Assembly: GCF_900109175.1 (NCBI RefSeq) | Contig: NZ_FNZE01000006.1 | Location: 62,001 to 126,000 of the forward strand | Length of the DNA stretch: 64,000 bases | From: Pseudomonas linyingensis | GTDB lineage: Bacteria; Pseudomonadota; Gammaproteobacteria; Pseudomonadales; Pseudomonadaceae | Direction: 5' to 3' | Shown: positions 27,405 to 37,043 of the stretch, one piece after another | Numbering within the stretch: the stretch's first letter is position 1 | Layout of the letters: the number at the start of each line of letters is the position of its first letter | Program-made: the position numbers and the translations under genes | The notes under the pieces: model-generated | Told to the model about the DNA's origin: nothing | Database searches by the model: none | Seen by the model: only the letters and a program-made list of their open reading frames with translations

Positions 27405-28279
27405 TGGGCTGCCAGTCTGTGGGAGCGCGTGTGGGCCTGGCCAAGGCTCTGCCCAGGCCCGTGCAGGTGATCGCCATCGCCAGCGGCAAGGGCGGCGTCG
27501 GCAAGACCCAGACGGCGATCAACCTCGCCTGGGCGCTGGCGGCGCGCGGGCGGCGGGTGATGTTGCTGGATGCCAGTTTCGCCCTGCCCAACGTCGATAC
27601 CGCGCTCGGTCTGACCCCGCGGCACACGCTGCAGGACGTCCTGGCCGGGCGCTGCCGTCTGGCCGATGCCCTGCTGGGCGGACCGGGCGGCGTGCAGGTG
27701 ATCGCCGGTTCGGCCGCGGCGGGCGCGGTGGCCGAGCCGAGTGCGCGTCAACTGGCCGGCCTGATCCGCGCCTTCAGCGAGCTGCCGGAGCTGCCGGATG
27801 TGCTGCTGATCGACACCGCGCCGGGCATCGGTCTCGGCGTATCGAGCATGCTGCAGGCGGCCAGCGAGGCGTTGCTGGTGGTCAACGACGAGCCGGCGGC
27901 CCAGGCCGATGCGCTGGTCCTGCTGCGGCGCCTCAACGAGCAATACGGCATGACCCGTTTCCGCCTGCTGGTCAGCATGACCTTCGCCCAGCAGGAAGGC
28001 CGGGCGTTGCACGAGCGTCTGCTGCGCCTCAGCGAGCCGCTGGCCGGCGTGGTGCTGGACTATGTGGGCGCGATTCCCTTCGACGACGCCCTGCGCCGCG
28101 CGGTGCAGCGCCAGCGTCCGCTGCTCGAGATATTGCCGCGCAGTCGCGCCGCCCTGGCCTTCGCGGCGCTGGCCGAGAAGGTCGACGGCTGGCCGCTGCC
28201 GGCCAACCCGCGCGGTCACTTGGAGTTCTTCGTCGAGCAGATGATCGCCGCGCAGGCGATGCCGCGGCTCGGCGGCTGA
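27404..28279 (+). CDS. fleN: FleN, MinD-like ATPase antagonist of FleQ
   Basis: A 291-residue ParA/MinD-family ATPase that in Pseudomonas binds FleQ, limits flagellar number and takes part in FleQ control of polysaccharide genes. The deviant Walker A KGGVGKT is at 29-35, followed by VMLLDASFALPNVD, the phosphate-loop segment LLIDTAPGIG, and the near-invariant FleN tail WPLPANPRGHLEFFVEQM. The start is taken as GTG 27404, overlapping the fleQ TAG and preceded by AGGAAGGGG; GTG 27431 is an alternative that would give a length closer to known FleN. The order fleQ-fleN with coupling is unusual, as is the absence of flhF before it and fliA after it. Confidence 0.9.
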   Translation: MGCQSVGARVGLAKALPRPVQVIAIASGKGGVGKTQTAINLAWALAARGRRVMLLDASFALPNVDTALGLTPRHTLQDVLAGRCRLADALLGGPGGVQVIAGSAAAGAVAEPSARQLAGLIRAFSELPELPDVLLIDTAPGIGLGVSSMLQAASEALLVVNDEPAAQADALVLLRRLNEQYGMTRFRLLVSMTFAQQEGRALHERLLRLSEPLAGVVLDYVGAIPFDDALRRAVQRQRPLLEILPRSRAALAFAALAEKVDGWPLPANPRGHLEFFVEQMIAAQAMPRLGG

Positions 28280-28291
28280 TTTCAGCCTTGT

Positions 28292-28324
28292 GGATGAGCT
28301 GCGACAGTCGGTCGCAGCTCATCC
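28292..28324 (+). terminator. long dyad after fleN, probable terminator
   Basis: A perfect 14-bp stem, GGATGAGCTGCGAC with GTCGCAGCTCATCC, around a five-base loop 12 bases after the fleN stop, followed by TTAA rather than a long T-run. It probably ends the fleQ-fleN transcript. Confidence 0.6.
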
Positions 28325-28379
28325 TTAAGCCCGTCATAAGCTGTCGAAAATACGATCTCCGGCCCTCTGGGACGCCATG

Positions 28380-28385
28380 TATAAT
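28380..28385 (+). promoter_or_regulatory. -10 element of the ccm operon promoter
   Basis: A consensus TATAAT followed by GCGCC, about 70 bases before ccmA. No convincing -35 hexamer is visible at 16-18 bases upstream. Because it lies inside the open frame that extends from 28377, it argues that ccmA translation begins further downstream. Confidence 0.5.
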
Positions 28386-28454
28386 GCGCCCCGACCTGGC
28401 TGGGGCACGCCCCGGTCGCCGCTTTCGATTGCTCCGCCGACGGGTAGCCATGCA

Positions 28455-29102
28455 GTGACCAGTCCCTTTCTCGAAGCTGTTGCGCTCGCCTGTGAGCGGG
28501 ACCTGCGCATGCTGTTCGAGCGGCTCGACTTCGCCCTGCACGCCGGCGAGATGCTGCAGATCGCCGGCCCCAACGGCAGCGGCAAGACCAGCCTGCTGCG
28601 CCTGTTGGCCGGGCTGATGCAGCCCACCGAAGGCGAGATCCGCCTGGCCGGCAAACCGCTGGCCGAGCAGCGTGGCGAGCTGACCCGCAACCTGCTGTGG
28701 GTCGGCCATGCCGCCGGCATCAAGGGCCTGCTCAGTCCCGAGGAAAACCTCGCCTGGCTGTGCGCCCTGCATACCCCCGAATCGCGCGAGGCGATCTGGC
28801 GGGCGCTGGAGGCGGTCGGCCTGCGCGGCTTCGAGGATGTGCCCTGCCATACCCTGTCCGCCGGCCAGCAGCGCCGCGTGGCCTTGGCGCGCCTGTACCT
28901 GGATGCGCCGCCGCTGTGGGTCCTCGACGAACCCTTCACCGCTCTCGACAAGCACGGCGTGGCCCAGCTCGAGGAGCATCTGGCCCGCCACTGCGAGCAG
29001 GGCGGCATGGTGGTGCTGACCACCCACCATAGCCTGACGCGCAAGCCGGCCGGCTACCGCGAGCTGGACCTGGCCCAGGCCGGGAGCACCGCCGATGAGT
29101 AA
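28455..29102 (+). CDS. ccmA: heme exporter ATP-binding subunit CcmA
   Basis: A 215-residue ABC ATPase that with CcmB and CcmC powers transfer of heme to the chaperone CcmE during cytochrome c maturation. Walker A is GPNGSGKTS near residue 37, the ABC signature [14 protein letters not shown] near 132, Walker [13 protein letters not shown] near 155. The GTG at 28455 begins the sequence [15 protein letters not shown] shared with other Pseudomonas CcmA; the longer frame from 28377 would overlap the promoter. A short ATG-CAG-TGA overlaps the GTG out of frame. ccmB starts eight bases before the ccmA stop. Confidence 0.9.
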   Translation: MTSPFLEAVALACERDLRMLFERLDFALHAGEMLQIAGPNGSGKTSLLRLLAGLMQPTEGEIRLAGKPLAEQRGELTRNLLWVGHAAGIKGLLSPEENLAWLCALHTPESREAIWRALEAVGLRGFEDVPCHTLSAGQQRRVALARLYLDAPPLWVLDEPFTALDKHGVAQLEEHLARHCEQGGMVVLTTHHSLTRKPAGYRELDLAQAGSTADE

Positions 29103-29766
29103 CGTGTTCACCCAGTTGCTGAGCCGCGAGGCGCGCCTGCTGTTCCGTCGCCCGGCCGAGCTGCTCAACCCGCTGGTGTTCTTCGCCATCGTCGTGGCGC
29201 TGTTCCCGCTGGCCGTGGGGCCGGAGAGCAAGCTGCTGGAAACCCTGTCGCCGGGGCTGGTGTGGGTCGCCGCGCTGCTCGCCGTGCTGCTGTCGCTGGA
29301 CGGCCTGTTCCGCAGCGATTTCGAGGACGGCTCGCTCGAGCAGTGGGTCCTTTCGCCGCACCCGCTGCCCCTTCTGGTGCTGGCCAAGGTGCTGGCACAC
29401 TGGCTGTTTTCCGGTCTGGCGCTGGTCCTGCTGGCGCCCCTGCTGGCGCTGATGCTCGGCCTGCCGGCGCGCTGCCTGCCGGTGCTGCTGCTCTCCCTGC
29501 TGCTCGGCACGCCGATCCTCAGCCTGCTCGGCGCGGTCGGCGCGGCGCTGACCGTCGGTCTCAAGCGCGGTGGCCTGCTGCTCGCGCTGCTGATCCTGCC
29601 GCTGTACATCCCGGTGCTGATTCTCGGCAGCGGGGCGTTGCAGGCGGCTCTGCAAGGATTGCCGGCGGTCGGCCAGCTGTTGTGGCTAGCCAGCCTCACC
29701 GCCCTGGCGGTAACCCTGACTCCCTTTGCCATCGCCGCCGGCCTGACCATCAGCGTCGGCGAATGA
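29095..29766 (+). CDS. ccmB: heme exporter membrane subunit CcmB
   Basis: A 223-residue inner-membrane protein with six hydrophobic helices that forms the channel partner of CcmA in the CcmABCD complex. The N terminus [20 protein letters not shown] and the segment [14 protein letters not shown] are typical of the family, and the length is standard. It overlaps ccmA by eight bases. The stop overlaps an in-frame upstream ATG of the ccmC frame. Confidence 0.93.
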   Translation: MSNVFTQLLSREARLLFRRPAELLNPLVFFAIVVALFPLAVGPESKLLETLSPGLVWVAALLAVLLSLDGLFRSDFEDGSLEQWVLSPHPLPLLVLAKVLAHWLFSGLALVLLAPLLALMLGLPARCLPVLLLSLLLGTPILSLLGAVGAALTVGLKRGGLLLALLILPLYIPVLILGSGALQAALQGLPAVGQLLWLASLTALAVTLTPFAIAAGLTISVGE

Positions 29767-29801
29767 GTGAACATACGCGCAGCAGTTTCAAGGCGGTTTC
29801 T

Positions 29802-30545
29802 ATGAATTGGACGTGGTTTCACAAGCTGGGCTCGCCCAAATGGTTCTACGACATCAGCGGTCGCTGGTTGCCCTGGCTGAGCCTGGCGGCGGCGCTGCTG
29901 ATCGGCGTCGGCACGGTGTGGGGCCTGGCTTTCGCGCCGCCGGACTACCAGCAGGGCAACAGCTTCCGGATCATCTACATCCACGTGCCGGCGGCGATCC
30001 TCGCCCAGTCCTGCTACGTCATGCTGGCGGTGGCCGGGGTGGTCGGCCTGGTGTGGAAGATGAAGCTGGCCGACGTCGCCCTGCAGTGCGCCGCGCCGAT
30101 CGGCGCCTGGATGACCTTCGTCGCCTTGCTCACCGGCGCGGTGTGGGGCAAGCCGACCTGGGGCGCCTGGTGGGTCTGGGATGCCCGGCTGACCGCCATG
30201 CTGATCCTGCTGTTCCTCTACTTCGGGGTGATCGCCCTCGGCCAGTCGATCAGCAACCGCGACAGCGCCGCCAAGGCCTGCGCGGTGCTGGCCATCGTCG
30301 GGGTGATCAACATCCCGATCATCAAGTACTCGGTGGACTGGTGGAATACCCTGCACCAGCCGGCCACCTTCAAGATCACCGAGAAACCGGCGATGCCGGC
30401 GGAGATGTGGGTGCCGCTGTTGATCATGGTGCTCGGTTTCTACTGCTTCTTCGCCGTCAGCCTGCTGCTGCGCATGCGCCTCGAGGTGCTCAAGCGCGAG
30501 TCGCGGGCCAGTTGGGTCAAAGCCGAAGTGGAGCGTAGCCTGTGA
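29802..30545 (+). CDS. ccmC: heme handling protein CcmC
   Basis: A 247-residue inner-membrane protein with six helices and the tryptophan-rich periplasmic motif [12 protein letters not shown]. It binds heme and, with CcmD, loads it onto CcmE. The start ATG 29802 has AAGGCGG upstream and begins [19 protein letters not shown], the conserved Pseudomonas start. An in-frame ATG at 29763 overlapping the ccmB stop would add 13 residues and cannot be excluded. ccmD overlaps the stop by four bases. Confidence 0.93.
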   Translation: MNWTWFHKLGSPKWFYDISGRWLPWLSLAAALLIGVGTVWGLAFAPPDYQQGNSFRIIYIHVPAAILAQSCYVMLAVAGVVGLVWKMKLADVALQCAAPIGAWMTFVALLTGAVWGKPTWGAWWVWDARLTAMLILLFLYFGVIALGQSISNRDSAAKACAVLAIVGVINIPIIKYSVDWWNTLHQPATFKITEKPAMPAEMWVPLLIMVLGFYCFFAVSLLLRMRLEVLKRESRASWVKAEVERSL

Positions 30546-30718
30546 GTTTCGAGTCCTTCGCCGATTTTCTCGCCATGGGCAAGCATGGCCTGTACGTCTG
30601 GACCTCCTACGGCATCAGCCTGGCGGTCCTGGCCCTGAACGTCGCGCTGCCGATCCTGGCGCGCCGCCGTTACCTGCAAGACGAGGCGCGCCGTCTGCGC
30701 CGGGAGAGCAAGCCATGA
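30542..30718 (+). CDS. ccmD: heme exporter protein CcmD
   Basis: A 58-residue single-span membrane protein found between ccmC and ccmE by position and overlap: the GTG at 30542 overlaps the ccmC stop and its own TGA overlaps the ccmE ATG. The sequence begins [16 protein letters not shown] and has one transmembrane helix (about 18-40, [20 protein letters not shown]) followed by a basic tail, the usual CcmD layout. It releases holo-CcmE from the CcmABC complex. Confidence 0.9.
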   Translation: MSFESFADFLAMGKHGLYVWTSYGISLAVLALNVALPILARRRYLQDEARRLRRESKP

Positions 30719-31197
30719 ATCCGCTACGCAAGAAACGCCTGTTCATCATCCTCGGGATCCTCGCCGGGGTCGGCGTCGCTGTGGGCCTGGCGCTGAGTGC
30801 GTTGCAGCAGAACATCAATCTGTTCTACACGCCGACGCAGATCGCTGCTGGAGAGGCGCCGCAGGATGCGCGCATCCGTGCCGGCGGTATGGTCAAGGAA
30901 GGCTCGGTGAGCCGCTCGGCCGACTCGCTGGACGTGCAGTTCGTGGTGACCGACTATGCCCAGGATGTGACCATCCGCTACCGCGGCATCCTTCCCGACC
31001 TGTTCCGCGAAGGGCAGGGCATCGTCGCCCTCGGCCGCCTGAATGCCGACGGCGTGTTGGTCGCCGACGAGGTGCTGGCCAAGCACGACGAGAACTACAT
31101 GCCGCCCGAGGTGACCAAGGCGCTGAAGGAAAGCGGCAAGCAGCCCGAAGGCGCCATGCCGGCCAGTGCCGGCGGCAAGATGGGAGGTGGGCAATGA
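30715..31197 (+). CDS. ccmE: periplasmic heme chaperone CcmE
   Basis: A 160-residue protein with an N-terminal signal anchor (about 9-30) and a periplasmic beta-barrel domain. The heme-linking motif HDENY is intact, with His near 124 binding heme covalently and Tyr near 128 as axial ligand. The C-terminal tail is flexible and Gly/Ala-rich. It carries heme from CcmABCD to CcmF. It overlaps ccmD and ccmF by four bases each. Confidence 0.95.
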   Translation: MNPLRKKRLFIILGILAGVGVAVGLALSALQQNINLFYTPTQIAAGEAPQDARIRAGGMVKEGSVSRSADSLDVQFVVTDYAQDVTIRYRGILPDLFREGQGIVALGRLNADGVLVADEVLAKHDENYMPPEVTKALKESGKQPEGAMPASAGGKMGGGQ

Positions 31198-33167
31198 TCC
31201 CCGAACTCGGCCACCTGGCCATGATCCTCGCCTTGTGCCTGGCCGTGGTGCAGGCGACCCTGCCGATGGTCGGCGCCTGGCGTGGCGATCGCCAGTGGAT
31301 GAGTTTGGCCCAGCCGGCTGCCTGGGGGCAGTTCGCCTTCCTGCTGTTCTCCTTCCTGTGCCTGACCCAGGCCTTCCTGGTCGACGACTTCTCGGTGGCC
31401 TACGTGGCCAAGAACTCCAACAGCGCGCTGCCGTGGTTCTACAAGTTCAGCGCGGTGTGGGGCGCCCACGAGGGCTCGCTGCTGTTGTGGGCGCTGATCC
31501 TCGGCGCCTGGACCTTCGCCGTGTCGATCTTCTCGCGCCAGCTGCCGGAGGTGATGCTGGCCCGCGTGCTCGGCGTGATGGGCATGATCAGCGTCGGCTT
31601 CCTGCTGTTCCTGATCGTGACCTCCAACCCCTTCGAGCGCCTGCTGCCCAACGCGCCGGCGGATGGTCGCGACCTCAACCCGCTGCTGCAGGACTTCGGC
31701 CTGATCGTCCACCCGCCGATGCTGTACATGGGCTACGTCGGCTTCTCGGTGGTGTTCGCCTTCGCCATCGCTGCGCTGCTCGGCGGCCGTCTCGACGCCG
31801 CCTGGGCGCGCTGGTCGCGGCCGTGGACCATCGTCGCCTGGGCCTTCCTCGGCATCGGCATCGTGCTCGGCTCCTGGTGGGCCTACTACGAACTGGGCTG
31901 GGGCGGCTGGTGGTTCTGGGACCCGGTGGAAAACGCCTCGTTCATGCCCTGGTTGGTCGGCACCGCGCTGATCCACTCGTTGGCGGTGACCGAGAAGCGT
32001 GGCGTGTTCAAGAGCTGGACGGTGCTGCTGGCCATCGCCGCCTTCTCGCTGAGCCTGCTGGGGACCTTCCTGGTGCGTTCCGGCGTGCTGACCTCGGTGC
32101 ACGCCTTCGCCGCCGATCCCGAGCGCGGCACCTTCATCCTGATCTTCCTGCTGTTCGTGGTCGGCAGCTCGCTGACCCTGTTCGCCCTGCGCGCCCCGGT
32201 GGTCAAGAGCGTCGTCGGTTTCGGCCTGTGGTCGCGGGAGACCCTGCTGCTGGCCAACAACCTGATCCTGGTGGTGGCCTGCGCGACGATCCTGCTCGGC
32301 ACCCTGTATCCGCTGGTGCTGGATGCGCTGACCGGCGCCAAGCTGTCGGTCGGCCCGCCGTACTTCAACGCGCTGTTCCTGCCGCTGATGGCGATCCTCA
32401 TGCTGGCGCTCGGCGTCGGCGTGCTGGTGCGCTGGAAGGAAACCCCGCTGCAGTGGTTGGGCGGCATGCTGATGCCGGTGCTGATCGCCAGTGGCGCGCT
32501 CGGCCTGCTCGGCGCCTGGTTGTTCGGCGATTTCCACTGGGCGGTGCTGGCCACCTGCCTGCTGGCCGCCTGGGTGGTGCTCGCCGGCCTGCGCGACCTG
32601 CACGGCAAGACCCGCCACAAGGGGCTGGTCAAGGGTATCGCCGGTCTGTCGCGCAGCTACTGGGGCATGCAGATCGCCCACCTGGGCATCGCCGTGTGCG
32701 CCCTGGGCGTGGTGCTGTCCAGCCAGTACGCCCTGGAGCGTGACCTGCGCATGGCACCGGGCGAGTCGGTCGAGGTGGGCGGCTACCAGTTCGTCTTCGA
32801 CGGCGCCCAGCACCATGAAGGCCCCAACTACAGCGCTGACCGCGCCACCGTGCATGTGCTGGAGGACGGCCGCGAGATCGCCGTGCTGCATCCGGAGAAG
32901 CGCCTGTACACCGTGCAGCAGATGCCGATGACCGAGGCCGGCATCGACGCCGGCTTCACCCGCGACCTCTACGTGGCCCTCGGCGAGCCGCTGGAAGACG
33001 GCGCCTGGGCCGTGCGCCTGCACGTCAAGCCGTTCGTGCGCTGGATCTGGCTGGGCGGCCTGCTGATGGGCCTCGGCGGCTTCCTCGCCGCCCTCGACCG
33101 TCGCTACCGGGTCAAGGTGACCACCAAGGCCCGCGAGGCCCTGGGCATGACTGGAGCTCGAGCATGA
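31194..33167 (+). CDS. ccmF: cytochrome c heme lyase subunit CcmF
   Basis: A 657-residue inner-membrane protein with about 15 helices. The hallmark WWD heme-handling motif is present as [19 protein letters not shown] near residue 235, and [13 protein letters not shown] precedes it. It joins heme from CcmE to apocytochrome c, working with CcmH and CcmI. It overlaps ccmE and ccmG by four bases each, so the genes are translationally coupled. Confidence 0.95.
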   Translation: MIPELGHLAMILALCLAVVQATLPMVGAWRGDRQWMSLAQPAAWGQFAFLLFSFLCLTQAFLVDDFSVAYVAKNSNSALPWFYKFSAVWGAHEGSLLLWALILGAWTFAVSIFSRQLPEVMLARVLGVMGMISVGFLLFLIVTSNPFERLLPNAPADGRDLNPLLQDFGLIVHPPMLYMGYVGFSVVFAFAIAALLGGRLDAAWARWSRPWTIVAWAFLGIGIVLGSWWAYYELGWGGWWFWDPVENASFMPWLVGTALIHSLAVTEKRGVFKSWTVLLAIAAFSLSLLGTFLVRSGVLTSVHAFAADPERGTFILIFLLFVVGSSLTLFALRAPVVKSVVGFGLWSRETLLLANNLILVVACATILLGTLYPLVLDALTGAKLSVGPPYFNALFLPLMAILMLALGVGVLVRWKETPLQWLGGMLMPVLIASGALGLLGAWLFGDFHWAVLATCLLAAWVVLAGLRDLHGKTRHKGLVKGIAGLSRSYWGMQIAHLGIAVCALGVVLSSQYALERDLRMAPGESVEVGGYQFVFDGAQHHEGPNYSADRATVHVLEDGREIAVLHPEKRLYTVQQMPMTEAGIDAGFTRDLYVALGEPLEDGAWAVRLHVKPFVRWIWLGGLLMGLGGFLAALDRRYRVKVTTKAREALGMTGARA

Positions 33168-33706
33168 ATCGACGTCTGTTGCTGTTGCTGCCGCTGGTCG
33201 GCTTCCTGGTGCTGGCGGGCTTTCTCTACAAGGGCCTCTCGCTGGATCCGAAAGATATCGGTTCGACGATGATCGGCAAGCCGCTGCCCGCGTTCTCCCT
33301 GCCATCGCTGGAGGACCCGGCGCGCAGCCTGGGCACCGCCGACTTCAAGGGGCAGCCGGCGCTGGTCAACGTCTGGGCGACCTGGTGCCCCACCTGCCGG
33401 GCCGAGCACCAGATGCTCAACCGCCTGGCCGGACAGGGCGTGGCGGTCTATGGGATCAACTACAAGGACGACGGCGACGCCGCACGCCGCTGGCTGACCG
33501 AGCTGGGCAATCCCTACCGCTTCAACGTCGAGGACCCGCAGGGCAGTCTGGGCATCAACCTGGGCGTCTACGGCGCACCGGAAACCTTCCTGATCGACAA
33601 GGACGGCATCATCCGCCACAAGTTCGTCGGCGCCATCGACGAACGGGTCTGGCGCGAGCAACTGGCGCCGCTATACCGCGAACTGCTCGACGAGGCTGGC
33701 CAATGA
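33164..33706 (+). CDS. ccmG: thiol:disulfide interchange protein CcmG/DsbE
   Basis: A 180-residue membrane-anchored periplasmic thioredoxin that keeps apocytochrome c cysteines reduced. N-terminal anchor about 5-23; active site WCPTC at residues 74-78, in VNVWATWCPTCRAEH. The family acidic/GVYGAPETFLID segment is present with its cis-proline region. It overlaps ccmF and ccmH by four bases each. Confidence 0.95.
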   Translation: MNRRLLLLLPLVGFLVLAGFLYKGLSLDPKDIGSTMIGKPLPAFSLPSLEDPARSLGTADFKGQPALVNVWATWCPTCRAEHQMLNRLAGQGVAVYGINYKDDGDAARRWLTELGNPYRFNVEDPQGSLGINLGVYGAPETFLIDKDGIIRHKFVGAIDERVWREQLAPLYRELLDEAGQ

Positions 33707-34260
33707 AGCGTCTGCTGAGCAAGCGCTGGCTGGGCGCCGGCCTGCTGGGCCTGAGCCTGTCGCTGGGCGCCCAGGCGGCCATCGACACCTACGAGTTCAA
33801 GGACGACGGTGACCGCGCCCGCTACCGCACCCTCACCGAGGAGCTGCGCTGCCCGAAGTGCCAGAACCAGAACATCGCCGACTCCGACGCGCCGATCGCC
33901 ATGGACCTGCGCCGCGAGATCCACCGCATGCTCGGCGAGGGCAAGAGCGACGACGAGATCGTCGACTATCTGGTCGACCGCTACGGCGACTTCGTGCGCT
34001 ACAACCCGCCGGTCAACGCCCGCACCTGGCTGCTCTGGTACGGCCCCTGGCTGATGCTCGGCGGCGGCCTGGGCGTGCTGGCGCTGATCGTCCTGCGCCG
34101 TCGGCGTCCCGCTGCGCCTGGTGGGGCCGCGGCGTCCGGCAATGCCGGCAGCGATCTCTCCGCCGAGGAGCGTGCGCGCCTTGACCAACTGCTGAAGAAT
34201 TCTGTTCACAAGAACTCTGGCGACCAGAGCTCTGTCGACAACACCAAGGCTGATAAATGA
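33703..34260 (+). CDS. ccmH: cytochrome c maturation protein CcmH
   Basis: A 185-residue protein with a cleavable signal (about 1-26, ending GAQAA), a periplasmic thiol domain with RCPKCQNQNIADSDA (Cys50 and Cys53), one transmembrane helix (about 105-127), and a charged Ser/Asn-rich tail. It reduces or presents the apocytochrome thiols to CcmF. The ATG at 33703 overlaps the ccmG stop; the frame is open far upstream, inside ccmG, but without homology. Confidence 0.94.
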   Translation: MKRLLSKRWLGAGLLGLSLSLGAQAAIDTYEFKDDGDRARYRTLTEELRCPKCQNQNIADSDAPIAMDLRREIHRMLGEGKSDDEIVDYLVDRYGDFVRYNPPVNARTWLLWYGPWLMLGGGLGVLALIVLRRRRPAAPGGAAASGNAGSDLSAEERARLDQLLKNSVHKNSGDQSSVDNTKADK

Positions 34261-35459
34261 CCGCTTTCTGGCTTGCCGCCGGAGTGCTGCTGCTGGCAGC
34301 GCTCGCCTTCGTGCTGATTCCGCTGCTGCGTGGCCGCCGTGCCCAGGCCGAGGAAGACCGCACCGCCCTCAACGTCGCCCTGTATCAGGAGCGCATCGCC
34401 GAACTGGACGCTCAGCATGCCGCCGGCGCGCTGGATGCCGCCCAGCTGGATGCCGGCCGCAGCGAGGCCGCCCGCGAGCTGCTGGCCGATGCCGAGCAGG
34501 CCGAAGGCACGCGTCGCGTGCTGGGCCGCTGGCTGCCGCTGGTCATGGCCCTGCTGGTGCCGCTGGCCGGTCTCGGCCTGTATCTGCACTGGGGCGCCAG
34601 CGATGCGCTTAAGCTGCGCAGCGAGCTGGCCACCGCGCCGCAGAACATCGAGGAGATGACTGCGCGCCTGGAGGAGACGGTTCGCCTGCAGCCGGATCAG
34701 GCCGAGGCCTGGTACTTCCTCGGCCGCACCTACATGGCCCAGCAGCGTCCCCAGGACGCCGCAAAGGCCTTCGCCCGCGCCGCCGAGGTGGCCGGTCGCC
34801 AGCCGGAGCTGCTCGGCCAGTGGGCGCAGGCGCTGTACTTCGCCGAAGGGCAGAAGTTCACCGCGCAGGTGCGCAGCCTCAGCGAGGAAGCGCTCAAGCT
34901 CGATCCGCAGGAGGTCACCACCCTCGGCCTGCTCGGCATCGCCGCCTTCGAGGAGCAGCGCTTCGCCGACGCCATGGGCTACTGGCAGCGCCTGGTCGGC
35001 GTGCTGGAGCCCAACGATCCGTCGCGCGAGGCGATCCAGGGCGGCATCGAGCGTGCCCGCGAGCAGTTGGTCGCCCGCGGCGAGCAGGTGCCGGAGGCCC
35101 CTGTCACGGTGGCGGCGGTGCAGCTCAAGGTCAAGGTCAGCCTGGCCCCGCAACTGGCCGACAAGGTGCAGCCGGACGACAGCCTGTTCATCTTCGCCCG
35201 CGCCGCCTCCGGCCCGCCGATGCCGCTGGCGGCCAAGCGTCTGAAGGTCTCCGACCTGCCGGTGGAGGTCAGTCTGTCCGATGCCGACGCGATGATGCCG
35301 CAGCTCAAGCTGTCCAACTTCGCCGAGATCCAGCTGGTGGCGCGCATCTCCCGTGCCGGCAGCCCGATGGCCGGCGAATGGATCGGCCAGAGCGCCGTGC
35401 TGAAGACCGCCGAGGCGGGCGAGCAGGTGCTGGTGATCGATCAGGCCGAGCAGAAGTAG
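34257..35459 (+). CDS. ccmI: cytochrome c biogenesis TPR protein CcmI
   Basis: A 400-residue apocytochrome c chaperone. Two N-terminal helices (about 3-22 and 95-112) flank a cytoplasmic loop; the periplasmic part carries TPR repeats (PDQAEAWYFLGRTYMAQQRP, then QPELLGQWAQALYFAEG) and a C-terminal beta-rich domain ending AVLKTAEAGEQVLVIDQ. It presents the apocytochrome C terminus to CcmFH. Last gene of the ccm operon, overlapping ccmH by four bases and followed by a terminator. Confidence 0.93.
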   Translation: MTAFWLAAGVLLLAALAFVLIPLLRGRRAQAEEDRTALNVALYQERIAELDAQHAAGALDAAQLDAGRSEAARELLADAEQAEGTRRVLGRWLPLVMALLVPLAGLGLYLHWGASDALKLRSELATAPQNIEEMTARLEETVRLQPDQAEAWYFLGRTYMAQQRPQDAAKAFARAAEVAGRQPELLGQWAQALYFAEGQKFTAQVRSLSEEALKLDPQEVTTLGLLGIAAFEEQRFADAMGYWQRLVGVLEPNDPSREAIQGGIERAREQLVARGEQVPEAPVTVAAVQLKVKVSLAPQLADKVQPDDSLFIFARAASGPPMPLAAKRLKVSDLPVEVSLSDADAMMPQLKLSNFAEIQLVARISRAGSPMAGEWIGQSAVLKTAEAGEQVLVIDQAEQK

Positions 35460-35467
35460 CTCTGCTC

Positions 35468-35505
35468 CCCGGTCCACCCGTGGCATCGGGTGGGCCGGGC
35501 ATTTT
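35468..35505 (+). terminator. intrinsic terminator of the ccm operon
   Basis: A 13-bp stem (CCCGGTCCACCCG with CGGGTGGGCCGGG, one G-T pair) and a six-base loop, followed by CATTTT, starting nine bases after the ccmI stop and before the convergent guaD gene. Confidence 0.85.
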
Positions 35506-35533
35506 CCTGGCGCGGCTGCTCAGCCGCGATCCG

Positions 35534-36844
35534 TCAGCCCTCGCGGCGATGCCGCGACACCCCGGCGACGAAGGTTTCCTGCACCACGCGGTCGTCGCCG
35601 AGGGTCAGCAGCACCGCCAGGCGCTCCGCCAAGCTGGTGGTGTGCTGCAGGCGGAACTGCAGCAGCGGCGTGGCATTCCAGTCCAATACCACGAAGTCGG
35701 CCTCGTGACCGGGGGCCAGGCTGCCGATCCGCTCGTCCAGGCCCAGCGCACGGGCGCCGCCCAGGGTGGCCAGGTACAGGGCCTTGAACGGATCGAGGCT
35801 GCGGCCCTGCAGTTGCTCGACCTTGTAGGCCTCATTGAGAGTCTGCAGCAGCGAGAAGCTGGTACCGGCGCCGATGTCGCTGCCCATGCCGACCTTGAGA
35901 CCCAGTCGCTCGGCGCGGCCGAGATCGAACAGGCCGCTGCCGAGGAACAGGTTGGAGGTGGGGCAGAACGCCACCGCCGCGCCGCTGGCGGCCAGCTGCC
36001 GGCAGTCGGAATCGCCGAGGTGGATGGCGTGGGCGAACAGCGAGCGCGGGCCGAGCAGGCCATGGTGGGCGTAGACGTCCAGATAGCTACTGCGTTCGGG
36101 AAACAGCGAGCGTACCCAAGTGACTTCCCGGCGATTTTCGGCCAGATGGGTGTGCAGGTGTACGCTGGGATGTTCGCGCAGCAGGCGTCCGGCCAGGTGC
36201 AGCTGTTCGTCGCTGCAGCTGCCGGCAAAGCGCGGCGTCACCGCGTAGCCGAGACGGCCTCTGCCATGCCAGCGCTCGATCAGCGCCTGGCTCTGTTCGT
36301 AGCCGCTGGCCGGGGTGTCGCACAGCGCCGGCGGGGCGTTGCGGTCCATCAGCACCTTGCCGCAGAGCATGCGCAGATCCAGCTCGGCAGCCACCGCGAA
36401 GAAGGCGTCCACCGACTCGGGATGCACGGTGGGAAACACCAACGCGCTGGTGGTGCCGTTGCGCAGCAGTTCGCCGACGAAGAAGCGCGCCACCTGTCCG
36501 GCGTAGTCGCGGTCGGCGAAGCGCAGCTCGGTCGGGTAGGTGTGGCGGGTGAGCCAGTCGAGCAGTTGCTCGCCGCCGGCACCGACGATGCCGGTCTGCG
36601 GGTAGTGGATGTGGGTGTCGATGAAGCCGGGGGTGATCAGCGCATCGGGCCAGTGGCGCACCTCGACCGTCGGCGCCAGGCCCGGCAGCAGTTCGGCCGC
36701 CGGACCCAGGGCGCGAATGCGACCCTCCTCGACCAGCAGCAGGCCGTCCTCGAGATGGCGGTAGGAGGCGGCGACCCCGACGCTGGCGGGATCGTCCAGG
36801 CTGTAGAGCAGGGCGGCGCGATAGGCCTGGGGTCGAGCAGACAT
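35534..36844 (-). CDS. guaD: guanine deaminase
   Basis: A 436-residue zinc amidohydrolase that converts guanine to xanthine and ammonia in purine breakdown. Metal and substrate motifs are intact: DTHIHYPQTG near residue 78, LMDRNAPPAL, HTHLAENRREV near 235, FAHAIHLGD and MGSDIGAGTS near 330. The start ATG 36844 is preceded by AAGGAAG; the frame is open further upstream but without homology. It is convergent with the ccm operon and divergent from the lipoprotein gene, with a 199-base shared upstream region. Confidence 0.93.
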   Translation of the reverse strand: MSARPQAYRAALLYSLDDPASVGVAASYRHLEDGLLLVEEGRIRALGPAAELLPGLAPTVEVRHWPDALITPGFIDTHIHYPQTGIVGAGGEQLLDWLTRHTYPTELRFADRDYAGQVARFFVGELLRNGTTSALVFPTVHPESVDAFFAVAAELDLRMLCGKVLMDRNAPPALCDTPASGYEQSQALIERWHGRGRLGYAVTPRFAGSCSDEQLHLAGRLLREHPSVHLHTHLAENRREVTWVRSLFPERSSYLDVYAHHGLLGPRSLFAHAIHLGDSDCRQLAASGAAVAFCPTSNLFLGSGLFDLGRAERLGLKVGMGSDIGAGTSFSLLQTLNEAYKVEQLQGRSLDPFKALYLATLGGARALGLDERIGSLAPGHEADFVVLDWNATPLLQFRLQHTTSLAERLAVLLTLGDDRVVQETFVAGVSRHRREG

Positions 36845-36939
36845 GGCGACGGGCTTCCTTGTGAACGCGGACACGGTGTTGTGGTGGCGCGTGGCTACGC
36901 TTGCAACCAGTACCGCGGTGCGCTGTCTGATAGGTGTAA

Positions 36940-36967
36940 GCGTCGTCTTGTCATCTTGCGACGACGC
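36940..36967. repeat. operator-like inverted repeat in the guaD/lipoprotein divergent region
   Basis: GCGTCGTC and GACGACGC separated by 12 bases, midway between the divergent start codons. A candidate regulator site or hairpin; no protein can be assigned. Confidence 0.4.
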
Positions 36968-37043
36968 AACTGCCCCGGCTTTCACCCCGGAGTGTTGACC
37001 ATCAATGTTCAGGCAGGCTACGTCCTGTTGTGGAGGCTGGCAA

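Noticed and set aside
28377-28454. Extending ccmA upstream to the ATG at 28377
   Set aside because: The extension overlaps a consensus TATAAT and lacks homology; the GTG at 28455 begins the conserved CcmA sequence.
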